Shown: positions 43,241 to 50,955 of the stretch, piece by piece
How the letters are laid out: each line of letters opens with the position of its first letter
Position numbering within the stretch: the stretch's first letter is position 1
DNA from: Phycisphaerales bacterium
Lineage (GTDB): Bacteria; Planctomycetota; Phycisphaerae; Phycisphaerales; SM1A02
Reading direction: 5' to 3'
NCBI GenBank assembly: GCA_022446795.1
Contig: JAKVBX010000003.1
Location: forward strand, 1 to 50,955
Length of the DNA: 50,955 nucleotides
Made by a program: the position numbers and the translations under genes
The notes under the pieces: generated by a model
What the model saw: the letters and a program-made list of their open reading frames with translations, nothing else
Told to the model about the DNA's origin: nothing
Databases searched by the model: none

Positions 43241-44644
43241 ATGCCCATGACGAACCAGGGGGCAACCAGGGTGAGCCAACTCCCTACGACATCCGATCAA
43301 CGCCGGGTACTGGGCCTGGGAGCAACGACAGCCATCGTCGTTGCGTCCATGATCGGCTCGGGGATCTTCGTCACCACCGGTGAAATCGGCCCCTCGCTGG
43401 TGTCCCCGGGCGTGGTGCTGCTCGTCTGGGTGGTCTGTGGCGTCCTGGCCCTGTGCGGCGCACTGTCGCTGGGTGAACTGGGTGCCATGCTGCCACGGGC
43501 CGGCGGCGCGTACGTCTTCATCCGGCGAGCCTGTGGCCCGCAACTGGGTTGCTTCGTCGGACTCGAGTCGATGCTGGTGAGTTTTCCTGCGTCCCTGGCG
43601 ATCATTGCGCTGGTCATGGGACGTTACCTGGAGCGGTTCGACCCGTCGATCTCCGGCAGAGCAACCGCCATCATCGTCGTCGTGATCATCACGCTGGTTC
43701 ACTGCCGCGGCACGGTCTTCGGGGCGGCGATCAACACCGCCGGTGCCGTCCTCAAGGTCTTCCTGCTGCTGATCTTCATCGTGCTGGGTCTCATCCTCCC
43801 CACACCCGCTTCTCCCGACATCGTCGCAGCCACCTCGGGCGCCCCCAGCGTCTTGTCCTCCGCCTTCTCCAGCGCCGTCCTGATCGTGATCTTCGCCTAC
43901 CAGGGCTGGGCCATCGTCACGGTTGTCGGGGGGGAGATCACGAGACCGGGGCGGAACATCCCGCTGGGCATTCTCATCGCGGTCGTGCTCGTGACCGCGA
44001 TCTATGTCCTGGTGAACATCGTGTTCCTGCGTGCCGTGGCACCGGTCGACATGGTGGATGCGAACGGGACCCCGACGGCAACCATCGGATCACTGGTGGC
44101 CTCTCAACTCTTTCCCGCCTGGATGGTCTCGGGTCTCGACGGGCTGATCGTGCTGTTCCTGGTCTCGACCCTGCTCAGCGTCGCCCTCGCCGGTGGCCGC
44201 ATGGCCTACGCCATATCCGCTGGTGGGCAACTGCACCGGGGACTGAGTCGGCTCAACAGTCGTGGGGCCCCGGTACCCGCCCTGCTGCTCCAGGGCGCCA
44301 TCACGATCGTGCTCGTGGGGTTCTTCGACATCAAGCAGCTGCTGATCTTCTCAGGCTTGCTCGGGCTGTTCACCACCTCGCTGATGATCGGAACCGTTTT
44401 CATCCTCCGATGGCGTGAACCGGATCTCCCCCGCCCCTTCCGGGTCCCGCTCTACCCCGTCCCACCACTGGCCTTCATCCTGCTCTCGATCTGGCTGATC
44501 TGGAGTGCCGCAATCGACAATCCCATCGAAATCCAGCTTTCCGGGATCGTGATCGCGGTCCTGGGGGTCCTGGCGGCCATCTGCATTCGCCTGAACCGGG
44601 GGGATGAATCGGGGGCGCCAGGACGTACCATGGACCAGCCATGA
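43241..44644 (+). CDS. APC-family amino acid permease
   Basis: 467 residues with about twelve transmembrane segments. The first begins VLGLGATTAIVVASMIGSGIFVTTG, the APC signature with the unwound GSGIF helix. GELGAMLPRAGGAYVFIRRACG is the second family motif. It should import amino acids or polyamines at the inner membrane. The divergent oxidoreductase starts 36 bases away, a very tight gap for two promoters; a GTG at 43271 (codon 11) with AGGG upstream is an alternative start that would ease this. The next gene follows 43 bases downstream on the same strand. Confidence 0.92.
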   Translation: MPMTNQGATRVSQLPTTSDQRRVLGLGATTAIVVASMIGSGIFVTTGEIGPSLVSPGVVLLVWVVCGVLALCGALSLGELGAMLPRAGGAYVFIRRACGPQLGCFVGLESMLVSFPASLAIIALVMGRYLERFDPSISGRATAIIVVVIITLVHCRGTVFGAAINTAGAVLKVFLLLIFIVLGLILPTPASPDIVAATSGAPSVLSSAFSSAVLIVIFAYQGWAIVTVVGGEITRPGRNIPLGILIAVVLVTAIYVLVNIVFLRAVAPVDMVDANGTPTATIGSLVASQLFPAWMVSGLDGLIVLFLVSTLLSVALAGGRMAYAISAGGQLHRGLSRLNSRGAPVPALLLQGAITIVLVGFFDIKQLLIFSGLLGLFTTSLMIGTVFILRWREPDLPRPFRVPLYPVPPLAFILLSIWLIWSAAIDNPIEIQLSGIVIAVLGVLAAICIRLNRGDESGAPGRTMDQP

Positions 44645-44687
44645 CCCGCCTTCCGGGCCATGCCAGACCTATCGGGAGGACCCACCC

Positions 44688-46169
44688 ATGCGTTCCGTGA
44701 TTGCCCTCGTCACTCTCTGCCTGTTCACCATGACCCCAATGGCCCCCGGGGCACTGCCGCCGGCTGACGAGCCCGCCAAGGATGCCACGAAGAACGATGC
44801 CGTTGAGAAGGCACCGACCCCAGCTGAGAACCAGCGGGAACAGCGGCGCCGTGCTGGTCGCGAGCGACAGGGTCAGGCCTCCGGTCCCGCTGCAGGCTCC
44901 ACCCTTCCAGCCGGATTGCATGTCCACAACACCAATGGCAGCAAGGTCACCCTGGCATCACTCACGTCTGGTCAACCCACCGTCATCGTCGGCGGCTGCC
45001 TCACCTGCCCCAAGTACCTCCGGGCCTATCCCGATGTCGAGGCCATTGCCAAGGACTATGGCCCCAAGGGCGTTCAGTTCTTCTACCTGTACAAGACCCT
45101 CGCCCACCCGGAAAACCACGGTCTCATCCAGCCCTACACGATCGAAGAACGGCTGGCCCAGGTCGACATGGCCCGCAAGAGACTGGGAACCCAGGTCCCA
45201 TGGCTGACCGACACGATGGAAAATGAAATCTGGGCAGCCCTGGGCAATCGCCCCAATCCGCACCTCGTGCTGGATGGCGAAGGCAAGGTCATCACCTACG
45301 CGCAGTGGGCCGAGGGCCCGGCACTCCGCCAGGCCCTGGTCGAAGCCATCGGCCCCGTGGACTCCCCCACCACCAGCCAGAGTCTCAACCTGCCGCAGAT
45401 CGAATACGTCACGACACCCGCCAGCGGAGTCGTGGAGCCCATTCGTCGCACGGACATCCTGACCCCGATCGTCGCACGACCGAATCTCGAGTCGGTGAAG
45501 GAGACGCCGTTCTACGTCAAGCTCCGGGCCGAGGCGTCCTCGGAACTGGTACAAGGCGGAAGCGGTGAGCTGTACATCGGTTTCCGGCTTGATCCCGTGC
45601 ACGAGGTTCATTGGAACAATCTCGTCGAGCCCGTCGCCTGGGAAGTCACCCTGCCCGAGGGGACGACCATGTCCCCGGCCAAGGCCAACGCCCCGAAGGT
45701 CGAGGCGGCAACCGATATCGATCCCCGCGAGTTCATGGTCAACGTGACCGATTGGTCGCCCGGCACCTCGATCCCGATCACGGTGAAGTACTTCGCCTGC
45801 AGCGAGAAGGAAGGCTGGTGCAAGCCGGTGACCCAGACCTATGACCTGGTCCTGCAACGTGATCGATCGGCAGGTTCGGTCCATGGCCGTTCCTTCCGAC
45901 GCGGCGGTGGGCAAGAAGCCGGCCGCGGCGGTCGCGGTGGACGTGGCGGTCGAGCCGGTCGCCAGGGCGGACAGATGTCCAACCTGGCCCAGATGGACCG
46001 GAACGGTGATGGCAAGATCAGCAAGGACGAGGCCCCGCAACGCATGCAGCAGCGGTTCGATCGCTTCGACACCAACGGCGACGGGTTCATCGACTCGGAC
46101 GAGATGGAGGCCTTGCGAAACCGGATGCAGCGAGGCCGCGGTGGTCGCCCCATGCCCCGGGAACTCTGA
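44688..46169 (+). CDS. Exported deiodinase/thioredoxin-like + DsbD-alpha-like + EF-hand fusion
   Basis: 493 residues from the ATG at 44688, with GGGAGGA 7 bases upstream and a signal peptide (MRSVIALVTLCLFTMTPMAPG). After a charged linker, residues 77-222 form a thioredoxin-fold domain like iodothyronine-deiodinase relatives, with C104-L-T-C107 in VGGCLTCPKYL. Residues 274-390 resemble the N-terminal domain of DsbD, with C371...C378 in YFACSEKEGWCKP. A Gly/Arg-rich stretch (404-427) leads to two EF-hands, DRNGDGKISKDE (437-448) and DTNGDGFIDSDE (461-472). It may shuttle reducing power or bind calcium in the envelope; the reaction is unknown. It is 43 bases after the permease gene and ends 12 bases before a convergent gene. 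Confidence 0.85.
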   Translation: MRSVIALVTLCLFTMTPMAPGALPPADEPAKDATKNDAVEKAPTPAENQREQRRRAGRERQGQASGPAAGSTLPAGLHVHNTNGSKVTLASLTSGQPTVIVGGCLTCPKYLRAYPDVEAIAKDYGPKGVQFFYLYKTLAHPENHGLIQPYTIEERLAQVDMARKRLGTQVPWLTDTMENEIWAALGNRPNPHLVLDGEGKVITYAQWAEGPALRQALVEAIGPVDSPTTSQSLNLPQIEYVTTPASGVVEPIRRTDILTPIVARPNLESVKETPFYVKLRAEASSELVQGGSGELYIGFRLDPVHEVHWNNLVEPVAWEVTLPEGTTMSPAKANAPKVEAATDIDPREFMVNVTDWSPGTSIPITVKYFACSEKEGWCKPVTQTYDLVLQRDRSAGSVHGRSFRRGGGQEAGRGGRGGRGGRAGRQGGQMSNLAQMDRNGDGKISKDEAPQRMQQRFDRFDTNGDGFIDSDEMEALRNRMQRGRGGRPMPREL

Positions 46170-46181
46170 TCCCGACAGGGG

Positions 46182-47114
46182 TCAGGGCTCCATGTGTTCC
46201 TCGAAGTACTCGATGTTGTACTCGTCGTCCGCATGATCCACATCGAGACCAACTCCTGAGTACAGGAGCGTCAGTCCGATGACGACGGGCGCGGTGACGA
46301 GGGCAATCCGAACCACGAACCCACTGAGCCGATTGTTGTGACTGAGCCCGGGCAGTTCACCAAAGAGCAGCATGACGGGTGCAACGGCGACCAGCAGCCA
46401 GTGAACCCACTGCACATCACCGGTGTTGTAGGCCCACCCGCAGAACGTGACCATCGGGATGAGCGCGGCGATGGCAAAGGCGCCTCCCCAGCCGATCTTG
46501 ATGAATCGCTTCTTCCCGTCCTCGTCACGGGTCCAGATGGCGGCGACCAGTGCACTGAGGAAGGCCACGAAGGAGATCGATGACAGCGCCGCGGCGATCA
46601 GGGTCAGCGTGATGAAGTGCGCCTTCATGCACAACAAGGTCAAGCCGGTAAAGACGATGGTGAACGCGAGATTCAACGTCAGTCCCCGGCGACGATGCGA
46701 GCCCCAGGACAGCACCATGAAGGTCATGGCCACGTAGACCCCCAGCAGGATGCGCATGAACAGGTCCATGTTGGGAAACACGGCCAGCCAACCAATGATC
46801 GCTCCGGAGGCGATGCCGATCAGCCATCGCCCCAGTTCGCCACTGCCGTCCACCATGGCCACCACGGGACACAGGACGGTGACCCCGCAGGCGATGATGG
46901 GCAGCATGTGCCACTTCTGCGTCGGTGGCAACGAGGGAATGTCCGCCACGGTCATGAAGGCGATGGCGACACCAAGCCCAAGGGCCACGCCGAGGGCTGA
47001 TCCGGCGATGCCGGCCGTCTTGCGAATTCGAGGAATCACCCACGCGGGAACAATCAGAATCGCCCCGACGAGGGTTGGCAGACCGACCGTGAGTAACAGT
47101 TCACCAAAGGTCAT
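46182..47114 (-). CDS. Polytopic membrane protein of unknown function
   Basis: 310 residues, almost all in eight or nine hydrophobic segments (for example GAILIVPAWVIP, MRILLGVYVAMTFMVLSW, WVHWLLVAVAPVMLLFG). I do not recognise a family. The C-terminus is acidic (DVDHADDEYNIEYFEEHMEP) and probably cytoplasmic. It begins 21 bases after the YceI gene on the same strand with GGAG before the ATG, so the two are likely one transcript. A role alongside YceI or the upstream metal ATPase is possible but unproven. Confidence 0.78.
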   Translation of the reverse strand: MTFGELLLTVGLPTLVGAILIVPAWVIPRIRKTAGIAGSALGVALGLGVAIAFMTVADIPSLPPTQKWHMLPIIACGVTVLCPVVAMVDGSGELGRWLIGIASGAIIGWLAVFPNMDLFMRILLGVYVAMTFMVLSWGSHRRRGLTLNLAFTIVFTGLTLLCMKAHFITLTLIAAALSSISFVAFLSALVAAIWTRDEDGKKRFIKIGWGGAFAIAALIPMVTFCGWAYNTGDVQWVHWLLVAVAPVMLLFGELPGLSHNNRLSGFVVRIALVTAPVVIGLTLLYSGVGLDVDHADDEYNIEYFEEHMEP

Positions 47115-47135
47115 GCGTGGGATACTCCAGTGTGA

Positions 47136-47765
47136 CTATCGGCGCGCTGGCGGCCCCGACTCCCCCTCGAGTCCGACAACCAGCCGGACCTCGTCCCCGA
47201 GGCTGCCATTTTCCACGCCCCAGGTCATACCGTAATCAGATCGCTTGATCGTGAAGATCGCTTCCCATCCGGCCTTGGCCACGACGGGATTCCCGCGAAC
47301 ACCGGTGACCTCCACCTCGGCCGTGACCGGGAGGGTCTTGCCGAGAATCGTCAGATCGCCATTCATCTTCCAGCGACCCTCACCGATCCGCTCGGCGCCG
47401 GTGCTCTTGAACGTGATGCTGTTGAACTCGACTCCATTGAAGAAGTCCGGTCCCATCAGGGTCCGATCGAGCTTGGTCGTTCCGGTGTCGATGCTGTCGA
47501 CCGCAACGGCGACATCGAACACCGGACCCTTCGAATCGTCCCGGGGGTAATCGACCGTTCCCGTCACCTCGTTGAAACGACCCCAGAACTGGCCGGCCCC
47601 CTGGTGATGAAGACGAAAGAGCGCCATGCAGTGCACCGGATCAAGACGGAAGGACTCGACGCGAGCACCCGACTGCGGTGATTGTGCCACTGCCACGGCG
47701 ACGCCGAAGGTCATCGCGGACAGGGCCAACAGGGACAACGAAAAACGACGGGTCAACATCAGCAT
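47136..47765 (-). CDS. yceI: YceI family exported protein
   Basis: 209 residues with a signal peptide (MLMLTRRFSLSLLALSAMTFGVAVAVA); the Met at 47759 is another possible start. The YceI lipocalin-like barrel is visible: FRLDPVHCMALFRLHHQG (about 40-57), then DRTLMGPDFFNGVEFNSITFKS (the FFDVE-type signature) and GDLTILGKTLPVTAEVEV. Family members bind polyisoprenoids such as ubiquinone-like tails in the periplasm. It is 51 bases after the P1B ATPase gene and 21 bases before the membrane protein gene on the same strand. Confidence 0.92.
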   Translation of the reverse strand: MLMLTRRFSLSLLALSAMTFGVAVAVAQSPQSGARVESFRLDPVHCMALFRLHHQGAGQFWGRFNEVTGTVDYPRDDSKGPVFDVAVAVDSIDTGTTKLDRTLMGPDFFNGVEFNSITFKSTGAERIGEGRWKMNGDLTILGKTLPVTAEVEVTGVRGNPVVAKAGWEAIFTIKRSDYGMTWGVENGSLGDEVRLVVGLEGESGPPARR

Positions 47766-47816
47766 GTGATTGGTCTCCAGGGGTGCCCAGGCACGGGGAC
47801 CGATTCTAGCAACCCC

Positions 47817-50186
47817 CTAGCGGGAGGGCCCCCTGGGCTTCCACTTCAACAGGCGAAGCGAATTCAGCACCACGACAACCGTGGATCCCTCGTGCAGGAA
47901 CACGGCAACGCCCAGGTGGGCCAGCCCGACGGCCGCCAGGGGCGCCACGATGCCGATGACCCCCAGCGCCAGGATGAGGTTCTGGATGATCAGGTGACGA
48001 CTGGACCGAGACAATTCGATCGCGTCCGCCAGGGTCTCCAACTGGCTGCCCATGAGCACGACATCGGCGGTCTCCAAGGCCGCATCGGTCCCGGCCGCGC
48101 CCATGGCAATTCCCACGTCCGCCCGGGCCAATGCCGGTGCATCATTGACCCCATCCCCCACCATCGCCACTGGCCCGGCGTCCCGGGCGACCTGCTCTAC
48201 GAGCGTGAGCTTGTCCTCGGGAAGGAGATCGGCTTCGACATGGTCGACCCCGAGGCGTCTGGCGATGGGCTCAGCGGCACGACGATGATCACCGGTGAAC
48301 ATGGATACGCCCTGGATTCCCAGGCCGCGGAGGCGTTCAATCGCCGCCGCCGCCTCGGGTCGAGGCTGATCGATCAACCCGATGGCGCCAATGGCCTGCC
48401 CGGATCGAGACACCACGACCGTCGTACAGCCGGCGTCGGCCAGCGTATCCAGCAGATCGCCCAGGGCATCGTGCGCCTCGGTCACGCGACCAATGACAAC
48501 CGGCACGCCATCGATCTGGCCCTCCGCCCCGAGTCCAGCGATCTGACGAACGTCACCGGCATCCGGTATCTCGATGTTCCGCTCCCGAGCCGCCGACACG
48601 ATGGCATCTGCCAACGGATGATTGACCTTCGACTCCACCGCCGCCGCCAGTGTCAGCAGTTCATCCTCACCGATCCCCTCGATGGTCCTCACGTCACTGA
48701 CAACAGGCCGCCCTTCCGTCAACGTTCCGGTCTTGTCAAAGACGATCGACCGAAGCTTGCCCAGGAGTTCCAGGTACAGGCCGGCCTTGATCAAGACGCC
48801 CAGCCGGGCCGACCGAGCAAGTCCGCACAGCGTTGCCGCCGGGGTTCCAATCGCGAGGGCACACGGCGACGCTGCGACCAGGAAAGCCATTCCCCGGTAG
48901 AACCAGGTCCCCCAGTCCGCCCCGCCGACGACTGGTGGAGACACGATCAGCAGCGTGGCCGCCACCAGGACGATCGGGACATACCACTTCTCCACCCGCT
49001 CGGTGAAACGCTGCGTCGAGGACTGGGCCGACTGTGCCTCCTCGACCAGTCGCATGACCTTGGCCAGCGTGCTCTCACCCGCGGTCCTGGTCACCTCGAC
49101 CACCAGTTCGCGTTCGCCGTTGATCGTTCCGGCAAACACCGGATCACCGGGCTCCTTGTCGACGGGAATGGACTCCCCCGTGACGGCGGACTGGTCGATC
49201 GCCGACGTCCCATGGGCAACGACACCGTCGAGTGGTACTCGATCGAAGGGACGAACCTCGATGGCTGCCCCCACGGCGACATCCTCCACCGGAACGATGG
49301 TGGTCGTGCCATCGGCGGCAATGATCTCCGCCGTGTCCGGAGCCAACGTGGACAGCGAATCAACCGCTGACCGCGCCCGGTTCAAGGCCAACTCCTCACC
49401 GGCATCCCCGAGACCGAACAGGAAAAGCAGGAAGGTCGCTTCGGCAAAGGCGCCAAGGACGGCGGCACCGATCGCCGCCACGAACATCAGGACATCCACG
49501 TTCAAGCTGAAACCCAGCAATTCCCGGATCGCATCCGGGAAGGTCTTCAGGCTGCAGAGCACCGCGCTGATGGCCAGGAGCGGAAGCCAGGCTGCTGGCG
49601 GAAGCGATGCCTGCTGCAGGATGAACCCCACCAGCAGGAACAGACCGCCAAGCACGACCAGGCCAAGCGCCCGATGCGCCCGGACAAATCCGACACCAAC
49701 CGCCAACAGATCCCGAAAGCGGTGGCTCGCCGGACCATCCTCGGTCGCTGCCGGAGGCTCCTGGACGTAGGCCACCTGTGCCGCGGCCAGGTCCAACTGG
49801 ACAGGAATCCCCGCCAGGGCCTCGGCAATGACATGCAGCGTGCACTGGCCGGGTGTGAACCGAACCTCGAGGTCATTGGCATTGCGAGCCAGGCTGACCG
49901 TGAGATCATGTGCACGAAGACGACGCCGAATCACCCTTCGGAGATGGTCCGTCAGTCGACCAGTGACCGGAATGGACAGGATGCCGCTGTCGCCCGCTGA
50001 AACCACCGGCCCGGCCTGGGCACCATCGCGACGCTCAAGCCATCGCATCAAGCAGGCTTCGCACTGGTCGGCTTCAGTCAGCCCACAGGATTCCGCAACC
50101 GACGGCGCGACCACGTCGAGGTGATGCACATCCTCGTGTCCCGGAACAGGACGGTCCTCAGGTACAGGTTCATCGCCCGGCAGCAC
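47817..50186 (-). CDS. P1B-4-type metal-exporting ATPase
   Basis: 789 residues from a GTG at 50186; no strong Shine-Dalgarno, and GTG codons at residues 20 or 25 are possible starts. The N-terminal region (1-155) has a CEAC pair (42-45) and a degenerate metal-binding-like domain. The core is a complete P-type ATPase: TGES (337-340), S440-P-C442 in TM4, D484 (DKTGT), H523-P (SKVNHPLA), MVGDGVND (675-682), and H765-E-G-S-T769 in the last membrane region. SPC plus HEG(G/S)T is the signature of the P1B-4 group (CoaT/CtpD/PfeT), which exports cobalt, iron, zinc or nickel, not copper. It faces the inner membrane. It is upstream of YceI by 51 bases. Confidence 0.9.
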   Translation of the reverse strand: MLPGDEPVPEDRPVPGHEDVHHLDVVAPSVAESCGLTEADQCEACLMRWLERRDGAQAGPVVSAGDSGILSIPVTGRLTDHLRRVIRRRLRAHDLTVSLARNANDLEVRFTPGQCTLHVIAEALAGIPVQLDLAAAQVAYVQEPPAATEDGPASHRFRDLLAVGVGFVRAHRALGLVVLGGLFLLVGFILQQASLPPAAWLPLLAISAVLCSLKTFPDAIRELLGFSLNVDVLMFVAAIGAAVLGAFAEATFLLFLFGLGDAGEELALNRARSAVDSLSTLAPDTAEIIAADGTTTIVPVEDVAVGAAIEVRPFDRVPLDGVVAHGTSAIDQSAVTGESIPVDKEPGDPVFAGTINGERELVVEVTRTAGESTLAKVMRLVEEAQSAQSSTQRFTERVEKWYVPIVLVAATLLIVSPPVVGGADWGTWFYRGMAFLVAASPCALAIGTPAATLCGLARSARLGVLIKAGLYLELLGKLRSIVFDKTGTLTEGRPVVSDVRTIEGIGEDELLTLAAAVESKVNHPLADAIVSAARERNIEIPDAGDVRQIAGLGAEGQIDGVPVVIGRVTEAHDALGDLLDTLADAGCTTVVVSRSGQAIGAIGLIDQPRPEAAAAIERLRGLGIQGVSMFTGDHRRAAEPIARRLGVDHVEADLLPEDKLTLVEQVARDAGPVAMVGDGVNDAPALARADVGIAMGAAGTDAALETADVVLMGSQLETLADAIELSRSSRHLIIQNLILALGVIGIVAPLAAVGLAHLGVAVFLHEGSTVVVVLNSLRLLKWKPRGPSR

Positions 50187-50221
50187 GACTGCAGTCTACT
50201 GCGTGTGATGCCGACCTTTGC

Positions 50222-50845
50222 TCAGCCTCGCCGACGGGAGCCCCGAAGACCGACTGGCAGCAGGCAGAACAGGGCCAGGGCCCCCGGCGCGGGTGTCGCC
50301 GCCACCACGATCGACGTCGCCGTCACCAGTTGGAGATTCGCCTCGGCCCCGATGCTCAGGGAACTGATGGTCTCGCCAACGCCCACGATTCCCACGAAGC
50401 TGGCCACACCGTCAATCGCCCGCGAGATCGTGCTGCCATCAGGCAGGCCGATCTGGAGCACACCCGGTGTCGTCACCCCGTTGTAGTCAGTCAATCCGAA
50501 GTCACCCCCGAGGGCCACGATCTCTCCCGATTGGGACTCGAACTGGATCTCGGACTTGGGCAGAACGGTCGAGATCAGGTCCCCCAGGACCATCAAGCCC
50601 ACGGGACTGGACGAGGCCAGGGAATACTCGAAGGAGGTCTCCATGAACCGGAAGATCGGGTTGGCGTCGTAGCCATCATCCAGCCCGTTGAAGTCATCCT
50701 CGATCCAGGGCTGCTCCGCGACGGCCTGAAGGAACAGGTCGCGATCATCAAACAGCAGCAACGCTGCGTCCGCCGGCCTGGCGAATGCCAGGAACAGGAC
50801 GGTCATGATCAGCAAGAATTGCGCAAGCACAGTGGAACGTCGCAT
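50222..50845 (-). CDS. PEP-CTERM-like exported protein
   Basis: 207 residues from the ATG at 50845, with GGGAGG 9 bases upstream and a signal peptide (MRRSTVLAQFLLIMTVLFLAFARPADA). The middle is a beta-sandwich-like domain (LGGDFGLTDYNG, IVGVGETISSLSIG) common in PEP-CTERM proteins. The end, TPAPGALALFCLLPVGLRGSRRRG, has the PAP motif, a hydrophobic helix and a basic tail, the sorting signal read by exosortase in planctomycetes. It is likely sorted to the surface or an extracellular matrix. It is 35 bases upstream of the ATPase gene on the same strand. No exosortase gene is in the window. Beyond it, 50846-50955 shows only a 5-bp inverted repeat (GGTGA/TCACC near 50912). Confidence 0.83.
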   Translation of the reverse strand: MRRSTVLAQFLLIMTVLFLAFARPADAALLLFDDRDLFLQAVAEQPWIEDDFNGLDDGYDANPIFRFMETSFEYSLASSSPVGLMVLGDLISTVLPKSEIQFESQSGEIVALGGDFGLTDYNGVTTPGVLQIGLPDGSTISRAIDGVASFVGIVGVGETISSLSIGAEANLQLVTATSIVVAATPAPGALALFCLLPVGLRGSRRRG

Positions 50846-50955
50846 CGGGTCAGCCTCCCGGCCAGGCAGACGTCGCCGCCGTGGCCAGGTGCTCCTATCG
50901 GTGACGCGAATCACCGGCGCGCACTATCACTTGAGGGAACCGGAAAAAAGTCCGA

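Noticed and set aside
43205-43702. 166-codon N-terminal extension of the oxidoreductase
   Set aside because: The extension is acidic, His/Gln-rich and overlaps the permease gene; a Tat signal starts exactly at 43204.
47682-49370. 562-codon plus-strand open frame
   Set aside because: It is antisense to the P1B ATPase and has shadow-type composition with no domain.
1-50955. tRNA, rRNA, CRISPR arrays, insertion sequences, attachment sites
   Set aside because: I looked for T-loop-like sequences, spaced short repeats and transposase motifs and saw none I could support by eye.

Overview
The window is high-GC, densely packed DNA that looks like a marine Phycisphaerae-type planctomycete (Planctomycetota). 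The reasons are long secreted proteins ending in paired dockerin/EF-hand-like motifs (GDYDGNG...DDILTVIGDWG type), Cys-rich 'GACC' repeats, several sulfatases, Tat-exported Gfo/Idh/MocA and TIM-barrel proteins, a DUF6807 (PmoA-like) lipoprotein and a PEP-CTERM-like protein. I infer this from domain style only; there is no rRNA or other marker gene. I saw no tRNA, CRISPR array, insertion sequence or phage gene, so this reads as chromosomal and not as a mobile island.

Layout. 1-4735: two tandem minus-strand exported repeat proteins; the first runs off the left edge and the second ends in a dockerin-like pair. 5035-11574: a cytochrome c / copper monooxygenase-like protein, a FUSC-type transporter, an ArsR-type regulator behind a small lipoprotein, an esterase, a lipoprotein glutathione peroxidase and an MscS channel. 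11563-19332: an SGNH esterase, a zinc deacylase fused to a glutaminase-like domain, a sialidase-like propeller, a cupin, an EamA exporter and a long penicillin-binding-protein-like serine hydrolase. 19519-25295: the most distinctive block, two tandem secreted proteases of unrelated catalytic type (trypsin-like and reprolysin-like). They carry the same Cys-repeat array and the same 268-residue C-terminal module (200 of 268 residues identical, counted by eye). 25665-34192: an exported protein-repair methyltransferase, a MuiA/DUF4139 protein, a glutamine amidotransferase, an alpha/beta hydrolase and a 1195-residue HEFGH protein with dockerin motifs and lower GC. 34193-43204: a sulfatase, a multicopper oxidase next to an indoleamine 2,3-dioxygenase, and a four-gene minus-strand operon (oxidoreductase, sugar isomerase-like protein, DUF6807 lipoprotein, sulfatase) whose products all carry export signals. 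43241-50845: an APC permease, a deiodinase/DsbD-like/EF-hand fusion, a membrane protein and a YceI protein, a P1B-4 metal ATPase (SPC and HEGST motifs) and a PEP-CTERM-like protein.

How it works together. Most products are predicted to be exported, lipid-anchored or membrane-bound, consistent with a cell that breaks down sulfated glycans, glycosides and proteins outside the cytoplasm and handles copper, other metals and oxidative stress at its envelope. Starts were moved from the longest ORF to the codon just before a signal peptide and Shine-Dalgarno sequence where possible; two protease genes appear to start with GTG. Many convergent genes overlap or abut by a few bases, which shows strong compaction.
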